Below, piece by piece: positions 14,242-23,308 of a stretch of 64,000 nucleotides of DNA. How positions within the stretch are numbered: position 1 is the first letter of the stretch; every line of letters begins with the position of its first letter. Origin of the DNA: Candidatus Baltobacteraceae bacterium (GTDB taxonomy: Bacteria; Vulcanimicrobiota; Vulcanimicrobiia; Vulcanimicrobiales; Vulcanimicrobiaceae); the NCBI GenBank assembly GCA_035502855.1, contig DATJTX010000023.1, forward strand, positions 1 through 64,000. Reading direction: 5' to 3'. The notes beneath the pieces were generated by a model, which was not told the DNA's origin, did not search any database, and saw nothing but the letters and a program-made list of their open reading frames with translations. A program made the position numbers and the translations under genes.

Positions 14242-17181
14242 CTAAGTAAGGTGCGTGGCAAGGTGTGACACCAAACCCTCGACTGCAGATGCATCATCTT
14301 CGAGCGGTCCGACTTGTCGTTCGATCTTGCTTCCCTCGGCAGTTTCTTCCACCAATATGGTATCATCTACAAACTGCGTTACTTGACTCAAGTGCGAAAT
14401 GACGAAGATCATGCGACCAGATCGAGAGCGCTTCCGCAATTCTAGCATCGCCTGCTCCAACGTAGCGGCGTCGAGTGAAGCGAACCCCTCATCAAGGAAG
14501 AGTGCTTCGATCTTTGCGCCAGCGTTCGAGGCAATCTCCACGACGGCAAGAGACAGGGCCAGACTCGCAAGGAACTTTTCCCCACCGGAGAGCGTGTGCG
14601 GCGATCGCGCGTCGTTTGTCTCACCATCGAAGATTTCGAATTCCTCTGTGAATCCATAGCGACCGTCCGTCATCTCGCGGAAAATCATTGTCGCCTCTTC
14701 GAGCAACCTTCTCTGTCGTTGCTGGGTCGCGAAAGCGGGAAATTCTCTCGCGCCCAGAGCGTCACGCAAACTACTGAGACCCATCCTGACTGGCTCAAGC
14801 TTCGCAATTTTCACGTCGATCGCAGAGGCATGAGATGCTTTCGCGGTCGCGTCCTCAACCGCGTGCTCCGCGTCTCTCTTTTCCACCAGTGCCTGCGATG
14901 CCATTGCTCTTGGCTCGCCTCCCGCCTTCGATACTATGGCCTCTCGTTCTACTAAAAGCGCCTCGCGGCGCGCGCCCAGTTCCCTTATAGCGCCGGCCAG
15001 TCGTGATCTTTCGCCGTTCGCTGCTCGATCAACGGACCGAGCCCAATTCGGACGCGCGTCCTCCCTTGCGGGCATCGTCGGCACGTTAAGCAAATGGCTT
15101 ACGGCGCGCAACTGTTCGTATAATGCGGTACGCGGCACCAGCACTTCGTTTGTGATGCGCTGCTGCAAAGCGCTGGTCTCGTCTACCGCCGCCGCGATTG
15201 CTTCGACTGCATCTACAATGCGGGCATCTACAGTCTCCGCAGCTCGCGTAAGCTCGTCGACATCCCTTAGGCGGCCCTCAACCGACTTAGTATCGAGTAT
15301 TGGCCGCAATGGTTGGGGTATAGAAGAGCAAACACTCTTACATCGCTCCAGGCGCGTCGCTATCGAAGCTGTGACTTGTCCCAGCGACTCGGAGTAATGC
15401 CGGTGATCCGTCTCTGCAGACGCACTCTCGACACGCGCGTTTGATAGGGCGTCGTTGCACTCCGCTACGGACTCGCGCAATCCAACGAGACGTTGCTGTT
15501 CATCAGCGGCGCTCCGCTTGCAAGTCTCTAGGAAAGCTTGAGGATCGTCATCAGGCAACAAGAGCAACGCTTGCAAACGCGCCGTAATGTCCTGCACCTC
15601 CTTTTCCGTGTCGACCAAATCCCGATCTAGTTGATGCAGCGCATCGCTCTCGGACCTAAGACGCTCCGCGAATGTGTTTTTTTGTGCCGCGGCATCAGTG
15701 AGGGCATTTTGCGCGTTTCGCTCTGTTTCTTGTGCCTCACTCAGCTCCGAAATCGCTGGCGCGCTGAATCCATCGGGAAGTGCACGATGACAGACAGGGC
15801 AATCGTCCCCGGGGTGCAGGTGACTTGCCACGTAGGCTGCCTGCTGCGTAACTTGAGCCTGCTCTCGTGCTTTAGTCGCCTCATCGTAGCTCTGTTGAGC
15901 GGCGATAAGCACATCCTCGGCCTTCTCTACCTGGGCGCGCGCTTCTTCGATGCGTTGCTTCTTCAAATTAGACCGCGTTAGCAACGTGTCGCGGCGTCCG
16001 AAGGTATTGCGTTGATCGGTCAAGGCCAACTCAAGGCCGTTGGCTCGCGCCTCGTGCCCCCGCAGAGTGTCGCTCGCGCGGGCGCGCGCGGCCTCAGCTT
16101 CGACGTAATTAGCTTCAGCATCTGCCAACGCAGATTTCGTATTGGTGACGCGTCTGAAAGCATCGGCACGTTTTAGTTTTGCCTCGCTCTCTCGGGTACG
16201 CTCGTCTTCGACTTCTCGCAGCTCGGTTGCGACAATTTCGAGAGAACGCTTCACGCCTCTTAGCGTTGTAGAATCGCGCCCTGCGTCGCGCAATCGCTGC
16301 GCCTCCACTTCAGCCTCTTTTTTCGACGCCTCGGCCCCGGCGCGTGCCTGTTCCTGCTGCGCTGCTAGAGGTGACAACTTTTTCTCGACTGCATCGAGAT
16401 ATTCGAGCTTACCGAGCACATCCTGCGTTGGCGCAATCGAGTCGAGACGTTGCTGATGTTGCGCCACAGTTTGATCGCACGTGGCCGTCTGCAGGTCAAT
16501 CGCTTCCGCGGCATCGACTGCCGCTTTCGCGCGCTGCAATGCTTCTTCCGCAAGCTCAACCGCTCGCTTTGCTTCGGTGACAGCAGCACTAGGATCATCG
16601 CCATATAAAGCTCGCTGTTGCCGTAATCCAGAAAGTGCCATATCAGCGCGCGCATCGTGCGTACGGGCCAGTTCACCCACTTTTGCGAGATCGTCCAACC
16701 TGAACAGCTCGCTTAGTATCCGGTTCCTTTCGCGCTGGTCTTTTGTCAAGAGCTCCGCATGCTTGTCTTGCGGCAGCAACACGGTATGCAAAAATGCTGT
16801 ATCGTCCAAGTGTAGCGCGTTGCGAACCGCCTTCTCCACGTCTGCCTCGCCGCTGACATCGATCCCCCGTTCTTCGCAAGACAGCCGATGCTGCGAAGCA
16901 CCACGAGCCTTGGTTATCCGCAAAATCTCATACTTGACCCCATCAACCGAGAACGTAAACGACACAGTCATGGTCGACGCGCCGCGCGTTATTAGCTCCT
17001 TGACATTGCGGCCGCTCCATGTGGAGCGATTAAACAGGGCGTAGGTAATTGCCTCAAGGATCGACGTCTTTCCGGCACCCGTATCTCCTACAATAGCGAC
17101 GATCTGCAACGCATCGAAGTCTATGTCGCGCCTCGCGCGAAAGCTCCGCAGATTCTCAATCTGGAGGCGAATTGGCTTCAC
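14242..17181 (-). CDS. sbcC: Rad50/SbcC-type SMC ATPase with zinc hook
   Basis: A 979-aa ATPase, GTG start at 17181 overlapping the mre11 stop by 4 bp. Walker A is VGDTGAGKTS at residues 31-40. Long coiled coils flank a zinc hook, DDCPVCHRALP, at about residue 460. The signature LSGGEKFLASLALSLAV is near 864 and Walker B ALFLDEGFASLD near 890. It is close to the E. coli SbcC length (1048 aa). It should form the Mre11-Rad50 complex with the preceding gene product, tethering and processing DNA ends or hairpins. It is one of four consecutive end-processing genes in the operon. Confidence 0.93.
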   Translation of the reverse strand: MKPIRLQIENLRSFRARRDIDFDALQIVAIVGDTGAGKTSILEAITYALFNRSTWSGRNVKELITRGASTMTVSFTFSVDGVKYEILRITKARGASQHRLSCEERGIDVSGEADVEKAVRNALHLDDTAFLHTVLLPQDKHAELLTKDQRERNRILSELFRLDDLAKVGELARTHDARADMALSGLRQQRALYGDDPSAAVTEAKRAVELAEEALQRAKAAVDAAEAIDLQTATCDQTVAQHQQRLDSIAPTQDVLGKLEYLDAVEKKLSPLAAQQEQARAGAEASKKEAEVEAQRLRDAGRDSTTLRGVKRSLEIVATELREVEDERTRESEAKLKRADAFRRVTNTKSALADAEANYVEAEAARARASDTLRGHEARANGLELALTDQRNTFGRRDTLLTRSNLKKQRIEEARAQVEKAEDVLIAAQQSYDEATKAREQAQVTQQAAYVASHLHPGDDCPVCHRALPDGFSAPAISELSEAQETERNAQNALTDAAAQKNTFAERLRSESDALHQLDRDLVDTEKEVQDITARLQALLLLPDDDPQAFLETCKRSAADEQQRLVGLRESVAECNDALSNARVESASAETDHRHYSESLGQVTASIATRLERCKSVCSSIPQPLRPILDTKSVEGRLRDVDELTRAAETVDARIVDAVEAIAAAVDETSALQQRITNEVLVPRTALYEQLRAVSHLLNVPTMPAREDARPNWARSVDRAANGERSRLAGAIRELGARREALLVEREAIVSKAGGEPRAMASQALVEKRDAEHAVEDATAKASHASAIDVKIAKLEPVRMGLSSLRDALGAREFPAFATQQRQRRLLEEATMIFREMTDGRYGFTEEFEIFDGETNDARSPHTLSGGEKFLASLALSLAVVEIASNAGAKIEALFLDEGFASLDAATLEQAMLELRKRSRSGRMIFVISHLSQVTQFVDDTILVEETAEGSKIERQVGPLEDDASAVEGLVSHLATHLT

Positions 17182-18407
17182 CTCACGACCTCGTCAATCT
17201 CGGGAAAGGCGTTCTCGCTATCCCCTCCTTGTTGAACCTGGCCGAGCAGATGGTCAAAATACCTTAATACGCGTTTAGGATCGCCGATGCTACTCGCACT
17301 GTCGAGATAGGTTGCGAACATTTCGGGTAGCGTTGGCTCCCGCTCTACGCGCTCGCCAATCGTTATCATCTCGCCCTGGGCGCGGCGATATTGCCCGACG
17401 ACGGTACAAACAGTGGTGTCCTGTAGGATCTCGCGAACTTGAGTCTCAAGCTCCGAAATCGGAGCGTCAAGCTCAACGTAAACCTTTGCGACGGCACCCG
17501 CATATGCTTCGCGGTTCGTCCTGATCGTCGGGAGATCGCCACGAATCTCGATGAGCCGTCGACCGATATCCAGGTATCGCTCTTCAATTTTGAGCGCATA
17601 ACCCGGTTTGCCGGAGATCAAATATGCTAGTTTGCGATCTTCGCGCTCGCCAAAGTCGATCGGAATAGGCGAACCAGCATACCGCCCGTTGTCGAGGCCA
17701 ACGATGTATTGCGGCTTATGGATGTGCCCGAACGCCACGTAGTCGGCAACAGGAATCCGCTCTGGTCGCGTGACGAAGTCGCGTTCTACATACAAGCGGT
17801 ACTCGCTGCCGGAAACCTCCGCCCCGTCCAGCAACAGATGCGCAGCAAAAATGCGGATATCGCGCGTTGGGTCATATCCGCCATTCAGCCATTCCCCAAC
17901 ATAATATTCGAGCGATCCGACTTCATCCGCATACGTAACAGTCGCGCGCTCGGCGCCAGACGCCAAATAGTCCCTAATATAGCTCGCGCTCTTGATAAAT
18001 GGTACCGCTCCGATTTTAACGATCTCGCCATCCGCGGTCGGGATCTGCACGATGCTGCCTTCGCGCTTCCGGAGCGACGTCGGATCGACGAAGAATATCT
18101 TCAATCGATCCTTGAGAATCGTCCCCATCAGCTCGAAGAGCTTTGCGCCGTCGTGATTGCCGCACAGGACAACGACCCCGCCGGGTACGACAGATGCCAG
18201 CTCTTCTAGGACACTCCATCCGTATCGCAGTACCTCTAGGCTCGGATACGGTGAATCGAAAAGGTCGCCCGTGTTTAGAATGAAGTCAACCTTCTCTTCG
18301 ATCGCGATTCTCTTCAGCTGCGAGAATACGTGATCGTGGTCCGGTGTTCGGTCCAATTTGTGATGATTGACGCCTATGTGCCAATCAGAGGTGTGCAGCG
18401 CTCGCAT
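17178..18407 (-). CDS. sbcD: Mre11/SbcD-type nuclease
   Basis: A 409-aa calcineurin-like phosphoesterase. Metal-binding motifs appear in order: TSDWHIG (residues 6-12), NTGDLFDS (45-52), CGNHDGA (82-88), FAAHLLLDG near 195 and FGHIHKPQ near 233. The capping and C-terminal Rad50-binding region follows, giving the full length usual for SbcD. The ATG at 18407 overlaps the herA stop (TGATG). With the Rad50 homologue it should cut blocked or hairpin DNA ends in a manganese- and ATP-dependent way. Confidence 0.93.
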   Translation of the reverse strand: MRALHTSDWHIGVNHHKLDRTPDHDHVFSQLKRIAIEEKVDFILNTGDLFDSPYPSLEVLRYGWSVLEELASVVPGGVVVLCGNHDGAKLFELMGTILKDRLKIFFVDPTSLRKREGSIVQIPTADGEIVKIGAVPFIKSASYIRDYLASGAERATVTYADEVGSLEYYVGEWLNGGYDPTRDIRIFAAHLLLDGAEVSGSEYRLYVERDFVTRPERIPVADYVAFGHIHKPQYIVGLDNGRYAGSPIPIDFGEREDRKLAYLISGKPGYALKIEERYLDIGRRLIEIRGDLPTIRTNREAYAGAVAKVYVELDAPISELETQVREILQDTTVCTVVGQYRRAQGEMITIGERVEREPTLPEMFATYLDSASSIGDPKRVLRYFDHLLGQVQQGGDSENAFPEIDEVVR

Positions 18408-20182
18408 CAGGCCAGCACTTTATCAACGGGATCGACGCCATCTCGCGTGGCCGTTGCGCCGATGGCGTCTTCCGTCACGTTGGTCGCGTACGGCGGGAAC
18501 GGAAATACGATCGGGATGGGCGCCGGCACGACGGGTTGGTCGAGAACCATCGTTCCCGGAAGAAAGCGTGTTGCGCGCGCTCGCAACTCGGGCGATAGGA
18601 ATTTGTACTCGTCTGCGTGGCTTGCGTCAAGCCGTCCCACGACTTTAATTGCCGCATTATCGACGATGGCCGCCTCAACGCGAGAAGCGTTCTGTTGGCA
18701 ACCAATAAGAATCACCCCCAGGCTGCGGCCGCGAGCGGCGATATCTACCAGGATCTCTTTGATCGGACTGCGGCCTTCGCGCGGGGCGTACTTATTCAGC
18801 TCGTCAAGAACTACGAACCGAAGCGGCTGGCGTCCGCGGGCCTGCTTTTCCTGCCAGATCTGATCGAGCACCGCGCCGACGACGAATCGCTGCGCGTCAT
18901 CGTGGAGCGCGTGAATATCGACAACGTTGACGTTATTGCCCAGCGTCAGGGGCGCGGCGTGCACGGTTACTAGATGCCCGAGGCGTTTGCTCATGGCAAC
19001 GAGCCGTCTCAGAAACGCCTCATTGGTTCCCTGCGCGGTACGCGGAACCCATAACGGATCTTCGGTCTCAATCTTTTGAATTAATACGTCAACGAGATCG
19101 GCGAAGTCCTTAACCTCGGGGTCACCTGCGGCTTCCTCTGGATGCGAGGACGATAGCTGCATCGCCGCGCGTTCAAAATCGCGCCCTGCGTGGGCTGGAG
19201 TGGTTCGTATTATTACGGCTCCTGGCGTATGCGCTGATGGGACGGAGTGGCGAACCAGCGTCGATCGCATGTGATCCACAACAAACGAAATCTGATTTTG
19301 TTCACGCGCATCGCTGAACGCAAATTGCAAAAGTCCACGTTTCACAAATTCGAGCGGCGTCCAGCCGTAAACTGTGTATTCGTCGTCGCGTCTGTGCGCG
19401 ACGCTCGCAGCAACGATGTCAACGCCGCCCCGCGCAGGCGGCACGAAAATGCCAACGTTTTGAAACGGCGCTGGCTGATTCACGCCCAGTGCCTGCCACA
19501 TCGCGGCTGCGTTAGCGTCGTCGGCGAACTTACTGTTCGGTCGATCGATATGCAGCAAGTCCTCACCCTTCACGTTGAAGACGACGGCCTTTGTATCGGC
19601 AACGTATCGCCCGAGAAGCGCTCGGCCTTCAGCGGTCTCTAGGAGCATGTACAGCACAAAGAGCGCGTACGATGTCTTTGTGGCTACACCGGAGATACCG
19701 CTAACGGAAATGTGTGCGCCCTTCTCGCCGTTGAGAAAGGTCCAGTCGATGGAGACCGGTTCATTTGCGTGGTCAAGGCCGAGTCGCAATTGGTTACCTT
19801 CCATGCGATCCTGAAAGAGCGCAATGGCGCGATGTGCATCACGTGCCAATTCCACTTTGGCGCCGGGCTGCGGTGGCATCCAGAGCTCGGGATCTGTGCG
19901 CAGGATCTGAACGGTGACCGTGTTGATGCGCTGCCCAGGCATCGTTTGCGTAGCATAGATACGTTTAGTATCACTGGCCATACGCGCGCCCTCAATCATG
20001 CCCGTGCCTTCAACAACAATGCCATAGTGGGCTAGCGTGCCGCGGTCGCCGGGAAGGTCTTGTCTGGAGACAACGAGGTCGTCGAGTTGCACGAGCGTGT
20101 CATCATTCAAGACGACCTCAAACCGCTGGGTCGTCGATTCTACCGATCCGTCCACATAACCGATGGTCTCCGGAAGATCCAT
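18407..20182 (-). CDS. herA: HerA-like DNA-translocating ATPase
   Basis: A 591-aa FtsK/HerA superfamily ATPase. The N-terminal about 110 residues are a beta-rich HAS-barrel-like region. The P-loop is SGISGVATKTS at about 161-171, which keeps the Lys-Thr pair but lacks the usual Gly-Ser-Gly-Lys. Walker B is FVVLDELNKYAP at 456-467. A sensor segment GVILIGCQQNASRVE follows. HerA hexamers pump DNA into the NurA nuclease, whose gene ends 1 bp upstream; mre11 and rad50 follow directly, reproducing the archaeal end-resection order. I infer that it works in the same complex. Confidence 0.88.
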   Translation of the reverse strand: MDLPETIGYVDGSVESTTQRFEVVLNDDTLVQLDDLVVSRQDLPGDRGTLAHYGIVVEGTGMIEGARMASDTKRIYATQTMPGQRINTVTVQILRTDPELWMPPQPGAKVELARDAHRAIALFQDRMEGNQLRLGLDHANEPVSIDWTFLNGEKGAHISVSGISGVATKTSYALFVLYMLLETAEGRALLGRYVADTKAVVFNVKGEDLLHIDRPNSKFADDANAAAMWQALGVNQPAPFQNVGIFVPPARGGVDIVAASVAHRRDDEYTVYGWTPLEFVKRGLLQFAFSDAREQNQISFVVDHMRSTLVRHSVPSAHTPGAVIIRTTPAHAGRDFERAAMQLSSSHPEEAAGDPEVKDFADLVDVLIQKIETEDPLWVPRTAQGTNEAFLRRLVAMSKRLGHLVTVHAAPLTLGNNVNVVDIHALHDDAQRFVVGAVLDQIWQEKQARGRQPLRFVVLDELNKYAPREGRSPIKEILVDIAARGRSLGVILIGCQQNASRVEAAIVDNAAIKVVGRLDASHADEYKFLSPELRARATRFLPGTMVLDQPVVPAPIPIVFPFPPYATNVTEDAIGATATRDGVDPVDKVLA

Positions 20183-20183
20183 A

Positions 20184-21140
20184 TTAAACCTCTATTGCTT
20201 GAGTGAGAGCAGCAACTGCATCTCGAACGGCGCGCTCCGCAAGGGCGACGTCGCCAAGAAGATGTCTTAGGCGCATTTCAAGTGCGCCAATTGGTTGCAG
20301 ATTTTGAGGCGCACGTGGATCCACATGCGCAGCGCCGGCAAAGGCGGGAAGTGTAGCCGTAAAACGATCCGCCATTACCCTCACTTCATCCAAAGGGAGT
20401 GAGCCGGAAAACTCAAGGCGCACGATGCCGGACATCGGCGCATGAAATTTTGGGCGTGACGCGAGACGCAGGTAGCACGCATAGCGGTTCGCATCGGTGC
20501 GAAAAATGGTCGTACGATGTCCAGCAGGCAACTCCGGGAGACGCCGCGCCTCAGTCTCTGGCAAAAGGCGCACGTGGTGCGTTTTTACGTAGCCCGCAAT
20601 GTTGCGCTTGTCATAGCTGGACGCAAACCAGAGCGTCCCATCCATGACAACCAGATGGCCTTCTGCAGCCAGATTATCGGCAAGCCGCGCTTCCGCCCGA
20701 CGCATCAGTTCCTGGAGGCGCCGTATCGGTGCGGCTGGGTTAGGGTCGGGAGTGGAATCTTCGCGCCAAGACCATCCGCTGGAACCTGTCGGGAGGCTAC
20801 CGCACAACCCGCCGGACCATATTACAAGCCGATCGACGATCTCGCGGAAAAAGACCGGGGATTCCCCAGGTAGAGCAACGACTGCGCCAACAGCATAAGC
20901 GCCTGCGATGCCAGGAACGACGTGCTCCTCGTGCCATTGGGAGAGTGCGGCCTCCTGGCGACGGACGCCATCCACAAATGCGAGCGCTGACCGTTCCATA
21001 TCACGGGGCCCGATGAAATCGAAGCCTTCTTCGTCGATTAGATGCGCGGTGCCGTTGACCGAATCGCTCTCGTCAATCTGCATCGGAGAGCCATAATCAG
21101 CAGACCAAGACTCCACAAAAATTCGAGGTCGCTCTTCCAT
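20184..21140 (-). CDS. nurA: NurA-domain 5'-3' nuclease
   Basis: I use the ATG at 21140 (MEERPRIFVESW, 318 aa), with AAAGGGAG 15-20 bp upstream; a TTG at 21254 would add 38 residues with no binding site. NurA-family metal-binding motifs: ALAFVDGVRRQEA at about residue 50, LVVMDGTLWFAS in the middle, and GYVKTHHVRLL. NurA is a RNase H-like nuclease driven by HerA. This is the first gene of the seven-gene leftward operon, so its promoter lies between 21141 and 21314, shared with a divergent gene. Confidence 0.85.
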   Translation of the reverse strand: MEERPRIFVESWSADYGSPMQIDESDSVNGTAHLIDEEGFDFIGPRDMERSALAFVDGVRRQEAALSQWHEEHVVPGIAGAYAVGAVVALPGESPVFFREIVDRLVIWSGGLCGSLPTGSSGWSWREDSTPDPNPAAPIRRLQELMRRAEARLADNLAAEGHLVVMDGTLWFASSYDKRNIAGYVKTHHVRLLPETEARRLPELPAGHRTTIFRTDANRYACYLRLASRPKFHAPMSGIVRLEFSGSLPLDEVRVMADRFTATLPAFAGAAHVDPRAPQNLQPIGALEMRLRHLLGDVALAERAVRDAVAALTQAIEV

Positions 21141-21314
21141 TGCGTCTGTACGCCGCTCCCTTTGTAAATTGGAACCTGGTGGCATATTAGCCCACGCGGA
21201 TGCCAGGGGCCTGGCATAGATAATCCCAAAGAAACCGCCCTCGGAGCTTTTCAACCGCGATAAAGTAGATTACCGCCCCGGGCCATAGGCTCAAAGCACC
21301 ACTCGAACCGCCCG

Positions 21315-22256
21315 ATGATGGAGACCAACGTGACCGACCCGACCGATGAAACCAAAGATGGCATTCCCAATCCCTTTTTCGACCGCGGTACGACAGTGGA
21401 TTCGCAGCCGGGCATCGATACGAGGGAGGCGATTAACGCCATCGGGGAATCATTAGCGACCTTCCTAAAATCAGGCCCGAAGAGCCCCGACCATCGTGAA
21501 GACACTTACGTCGATCTCTTAGAATCGGCTCGTGCGATGGCACCGAGCAGCGCGGCTGCAACGGCGAGCTATGAGCGCGCCTGCAAAGACTTTCTCGACG
21601 AAGTAATTCGGGTCAAGGGTATGCCGTTCAGAGCAATATCTGGCAGTGACGAGCGGCAAGCGCAGAGCGTGAGTCCAAGCGGGAGCCACGTAGGAGAAAC
21701 TTTTGATGCGCTCCTTCCATCTATCATCGAGCGGTTCGAGTGGTGCGTTGAGAACTATCGTTCTCAGGCGAGCAGTTTTCTAGAGGATCAGATCGCGCGA
21801 TTGCAGGCCATGTTGAAAGAGTTTCTCGACCAAGTTCCAGATGGCGGAACAAGAGACAAGACCATTAAGAGCAAAATTGCAGAGATCAAGAGAGAGCTTC
21901 GCTTTTTAGTAAAATGGAACCGACTGTTTTACACGTACAAAGCGAGAAGCTTTCCCGCCGAGGTCGAATATCTCTTTGTACTCGCAAGTCACGACCCACT
22001 TGCCGCAATCTGGGAATACAGCGACCTGGACGCGCAGGGTGAATACCAGATGACTTACAACCACCAGCAACGCGCCGGCCGCGTGTATGCCGTACGTGGC
22101 AGTTGGGCTATCGCGAAGGGTCTTATGAAAGTTGGTCAAGCTGGCTACCTGGATGAGATCAGCAGACCGGGCCAAGAGATTGGATGCATGTGTTCGCTTC
22201 GGTGGGTTACGTCGCTCGCAAGCGTGCCGCCTGAGATGCAGGCTAGGAGGAGGTAA
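21315..22256 (+). CDS. Phage head-morphogenesis (SPP1 gp7-like) C-terminal domain protein
   Basis: A 313-aa protein divergent from nurA, ATG at 21315. The middle is helical, with a coiled-coil-like stretch SSFLEDQIARLQAMLKEFLD. The C-terminus holds NHQQRAGRVYAVRGSWA and GYLDEISRPGQEIGCMCSL, the pattern of a basic strand, a Pro-containing turn and a final Cys seen at the end of gp7/Mu gpF minor head proteins and of toxins that borrow this domain. No portal or capsid genes are near, so it is either a phage relic or an independent effector. It could also be a component tied to the divergent defence operon. Confidence 0.5.
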   Translation: MMETNVTDPTDETKDGIPNPFFDRGTTVDSQPGIDTREAINAIGESLATFLKSGPKSPDHREDTYVDLLESARAMAPSSAAATASYERACKDFLDEVIRVKGMPFRAISGSDERQAQSVSPSGSHVGETFDALLPSIIERFEWCVENYRSQASSFLEDQIARLQAMLKEFLDQVPDGGTRDKTIKSKIAEIKRELRFLVKWNRLFYTYKARSFPAEVEYLFVLASHDPLAAIWEYSDLDAQGEYQMTYNHQQRAGRVYAVRGSWAIAKGLMKVGQAGYLDEISRPGQEIGCMCSLRWVTSLASVPPEMQARRR

Positions 22257-22300
22257 GTACGCGCGAATGACTGCTCGCTCAGCGCGACCTTCCTCGTCCC

Positions 22301-23308
22301 CTACTTATTAATTTCCGCCTCGAAGCTCCGCAGCTGCTCGACAACCCAGTCGAACGACGGCGGATCATGGAGAAACATCTGCTCCATGCCATTGTAGTCG
22401 CCTGCAAGATCGCGAAGCTTCTTTGCGTTAGGAACCACAACCAACGAACCTGGTTTGGCGAGGTCGTAGTGCGCCCAAGCAGAGTAGTAGTAAACTTCCT
22501 TGAACGCGCGTACGTCTTCGAGCATTGCCAGGTCATAAGACGCGTTTTTTCCAGTTCGCGTCTGCAGCATCGTAGCAACATCGGAATAATGGCGCGCGAA
22601 GAATGGCTTTGTTCCGTCGCGAAAACTCTCTGCATGCAAGGCTGTCACCTTCTCCCAGAAGGTCCGGTCCGGGGCAAGCACATTACAGGCAACGATCGGG
22701 TTTTGCAACGCAAACGGTATGTCAGCCAGATATGGTTCGATCGATCTCGTCTCAGAGGGAGCGGATTTCGCTCGCCAACCTAACTCGATCTTGACGAATC
22801 TGCGAACATACGGGTGTTCTTCATGTTCCGGGTTACTTCGTGGATATGCGAACAGCAAAGCATGAGGATCTGTCGGATCGAGACCGATACTCCAGTCATC
22901 TGAAGAATCGAGTCGAAACGCAAATTGCTTACGCAGTTCGTTGAGAAGGAGCCCCTTGATGTACGATCCGCAGGCAACGTCGAGTTCGGCCATGCGCTTC
23001 TTACGTTGCGGCCTGCTGATTCCCGCCTCTTCTGGGGTCGCGATCCCCTGAGCAATGAAGAACCCGGGATCGGTAACAACGTCAATGTCTTCCGAAAAAC
23101 GATCGATCAGCCCGTACGCCTTCGACAGTGACGTGCCTCCTTTGAAGGTCATCGTTGGATGCCCATGAGGCAGATCGAAAATCGACTTCAAGACCCAGCA
23201 GACCCAGAAATCCTTTTCGACCATCGTGAATTCGATCTGCCGTCGCCGCGCCAACTCTTCAAAAGCCTCGCGTCGATCGCGCGAGGGTAATCGCGCGAAG
23301 CTATCCAT
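22301..23308 (-). CDS. abiEii: AbiEii-type nucleotidyltransferase toxin
   Basis: A 335-aa protein from ATG 23308. Diagnostic motifs: MTFKGGTSLSKAYGL at about residues 49-63 followed by RFSEDIDVV at about 66-74, the GS...D-x-D nucleotidyltransferase signature of AbiEii/DUF1814. In characterised AbiE systems the toxin is a nucleotidyltransferase that stops growth reversibly and gives abortive-infection phage resistance. The start overlaps the antitoxin gene by 8 bp, as is typical. On a mobile element it may also stabilise the element. Confidence 0.9.
   Translation of the reverse strand: MDSFARLPSRDRREAFEELARRRQIEFTMVEKDFWVCWVLKSIFDLPHGHPTMTFKGGTSLSKAYGLIDRFSEDIDVVTDPGFFIAQGIATPEEAGISRPQRKKRMAELDVACGSYIKGLLLNELRKQFAFRLDSSDDWSIGLDPTDPHALLFAYPRSNPEHEEHPYVRRFVKIELGWRAKSAPSETRSIEPYLADIPFALQNPIVACNVLAPDRTFWEKVTALHAESFRDGTKPFFARHYSDVATMLQTRTGKNASYDLAMLEDVRAFKEVYYYSAWAHYDLAKPGSLVVVPNAKKLRDLAGDYNGMEQMFLHDPPSFDWVVEQLRSFEAEINK

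Noticed and set aside
21315-22256. Prophage
   Set aside because: One gp7-like domain alone, without portal, terminase, capsid or tail genes, does not make a prophage.
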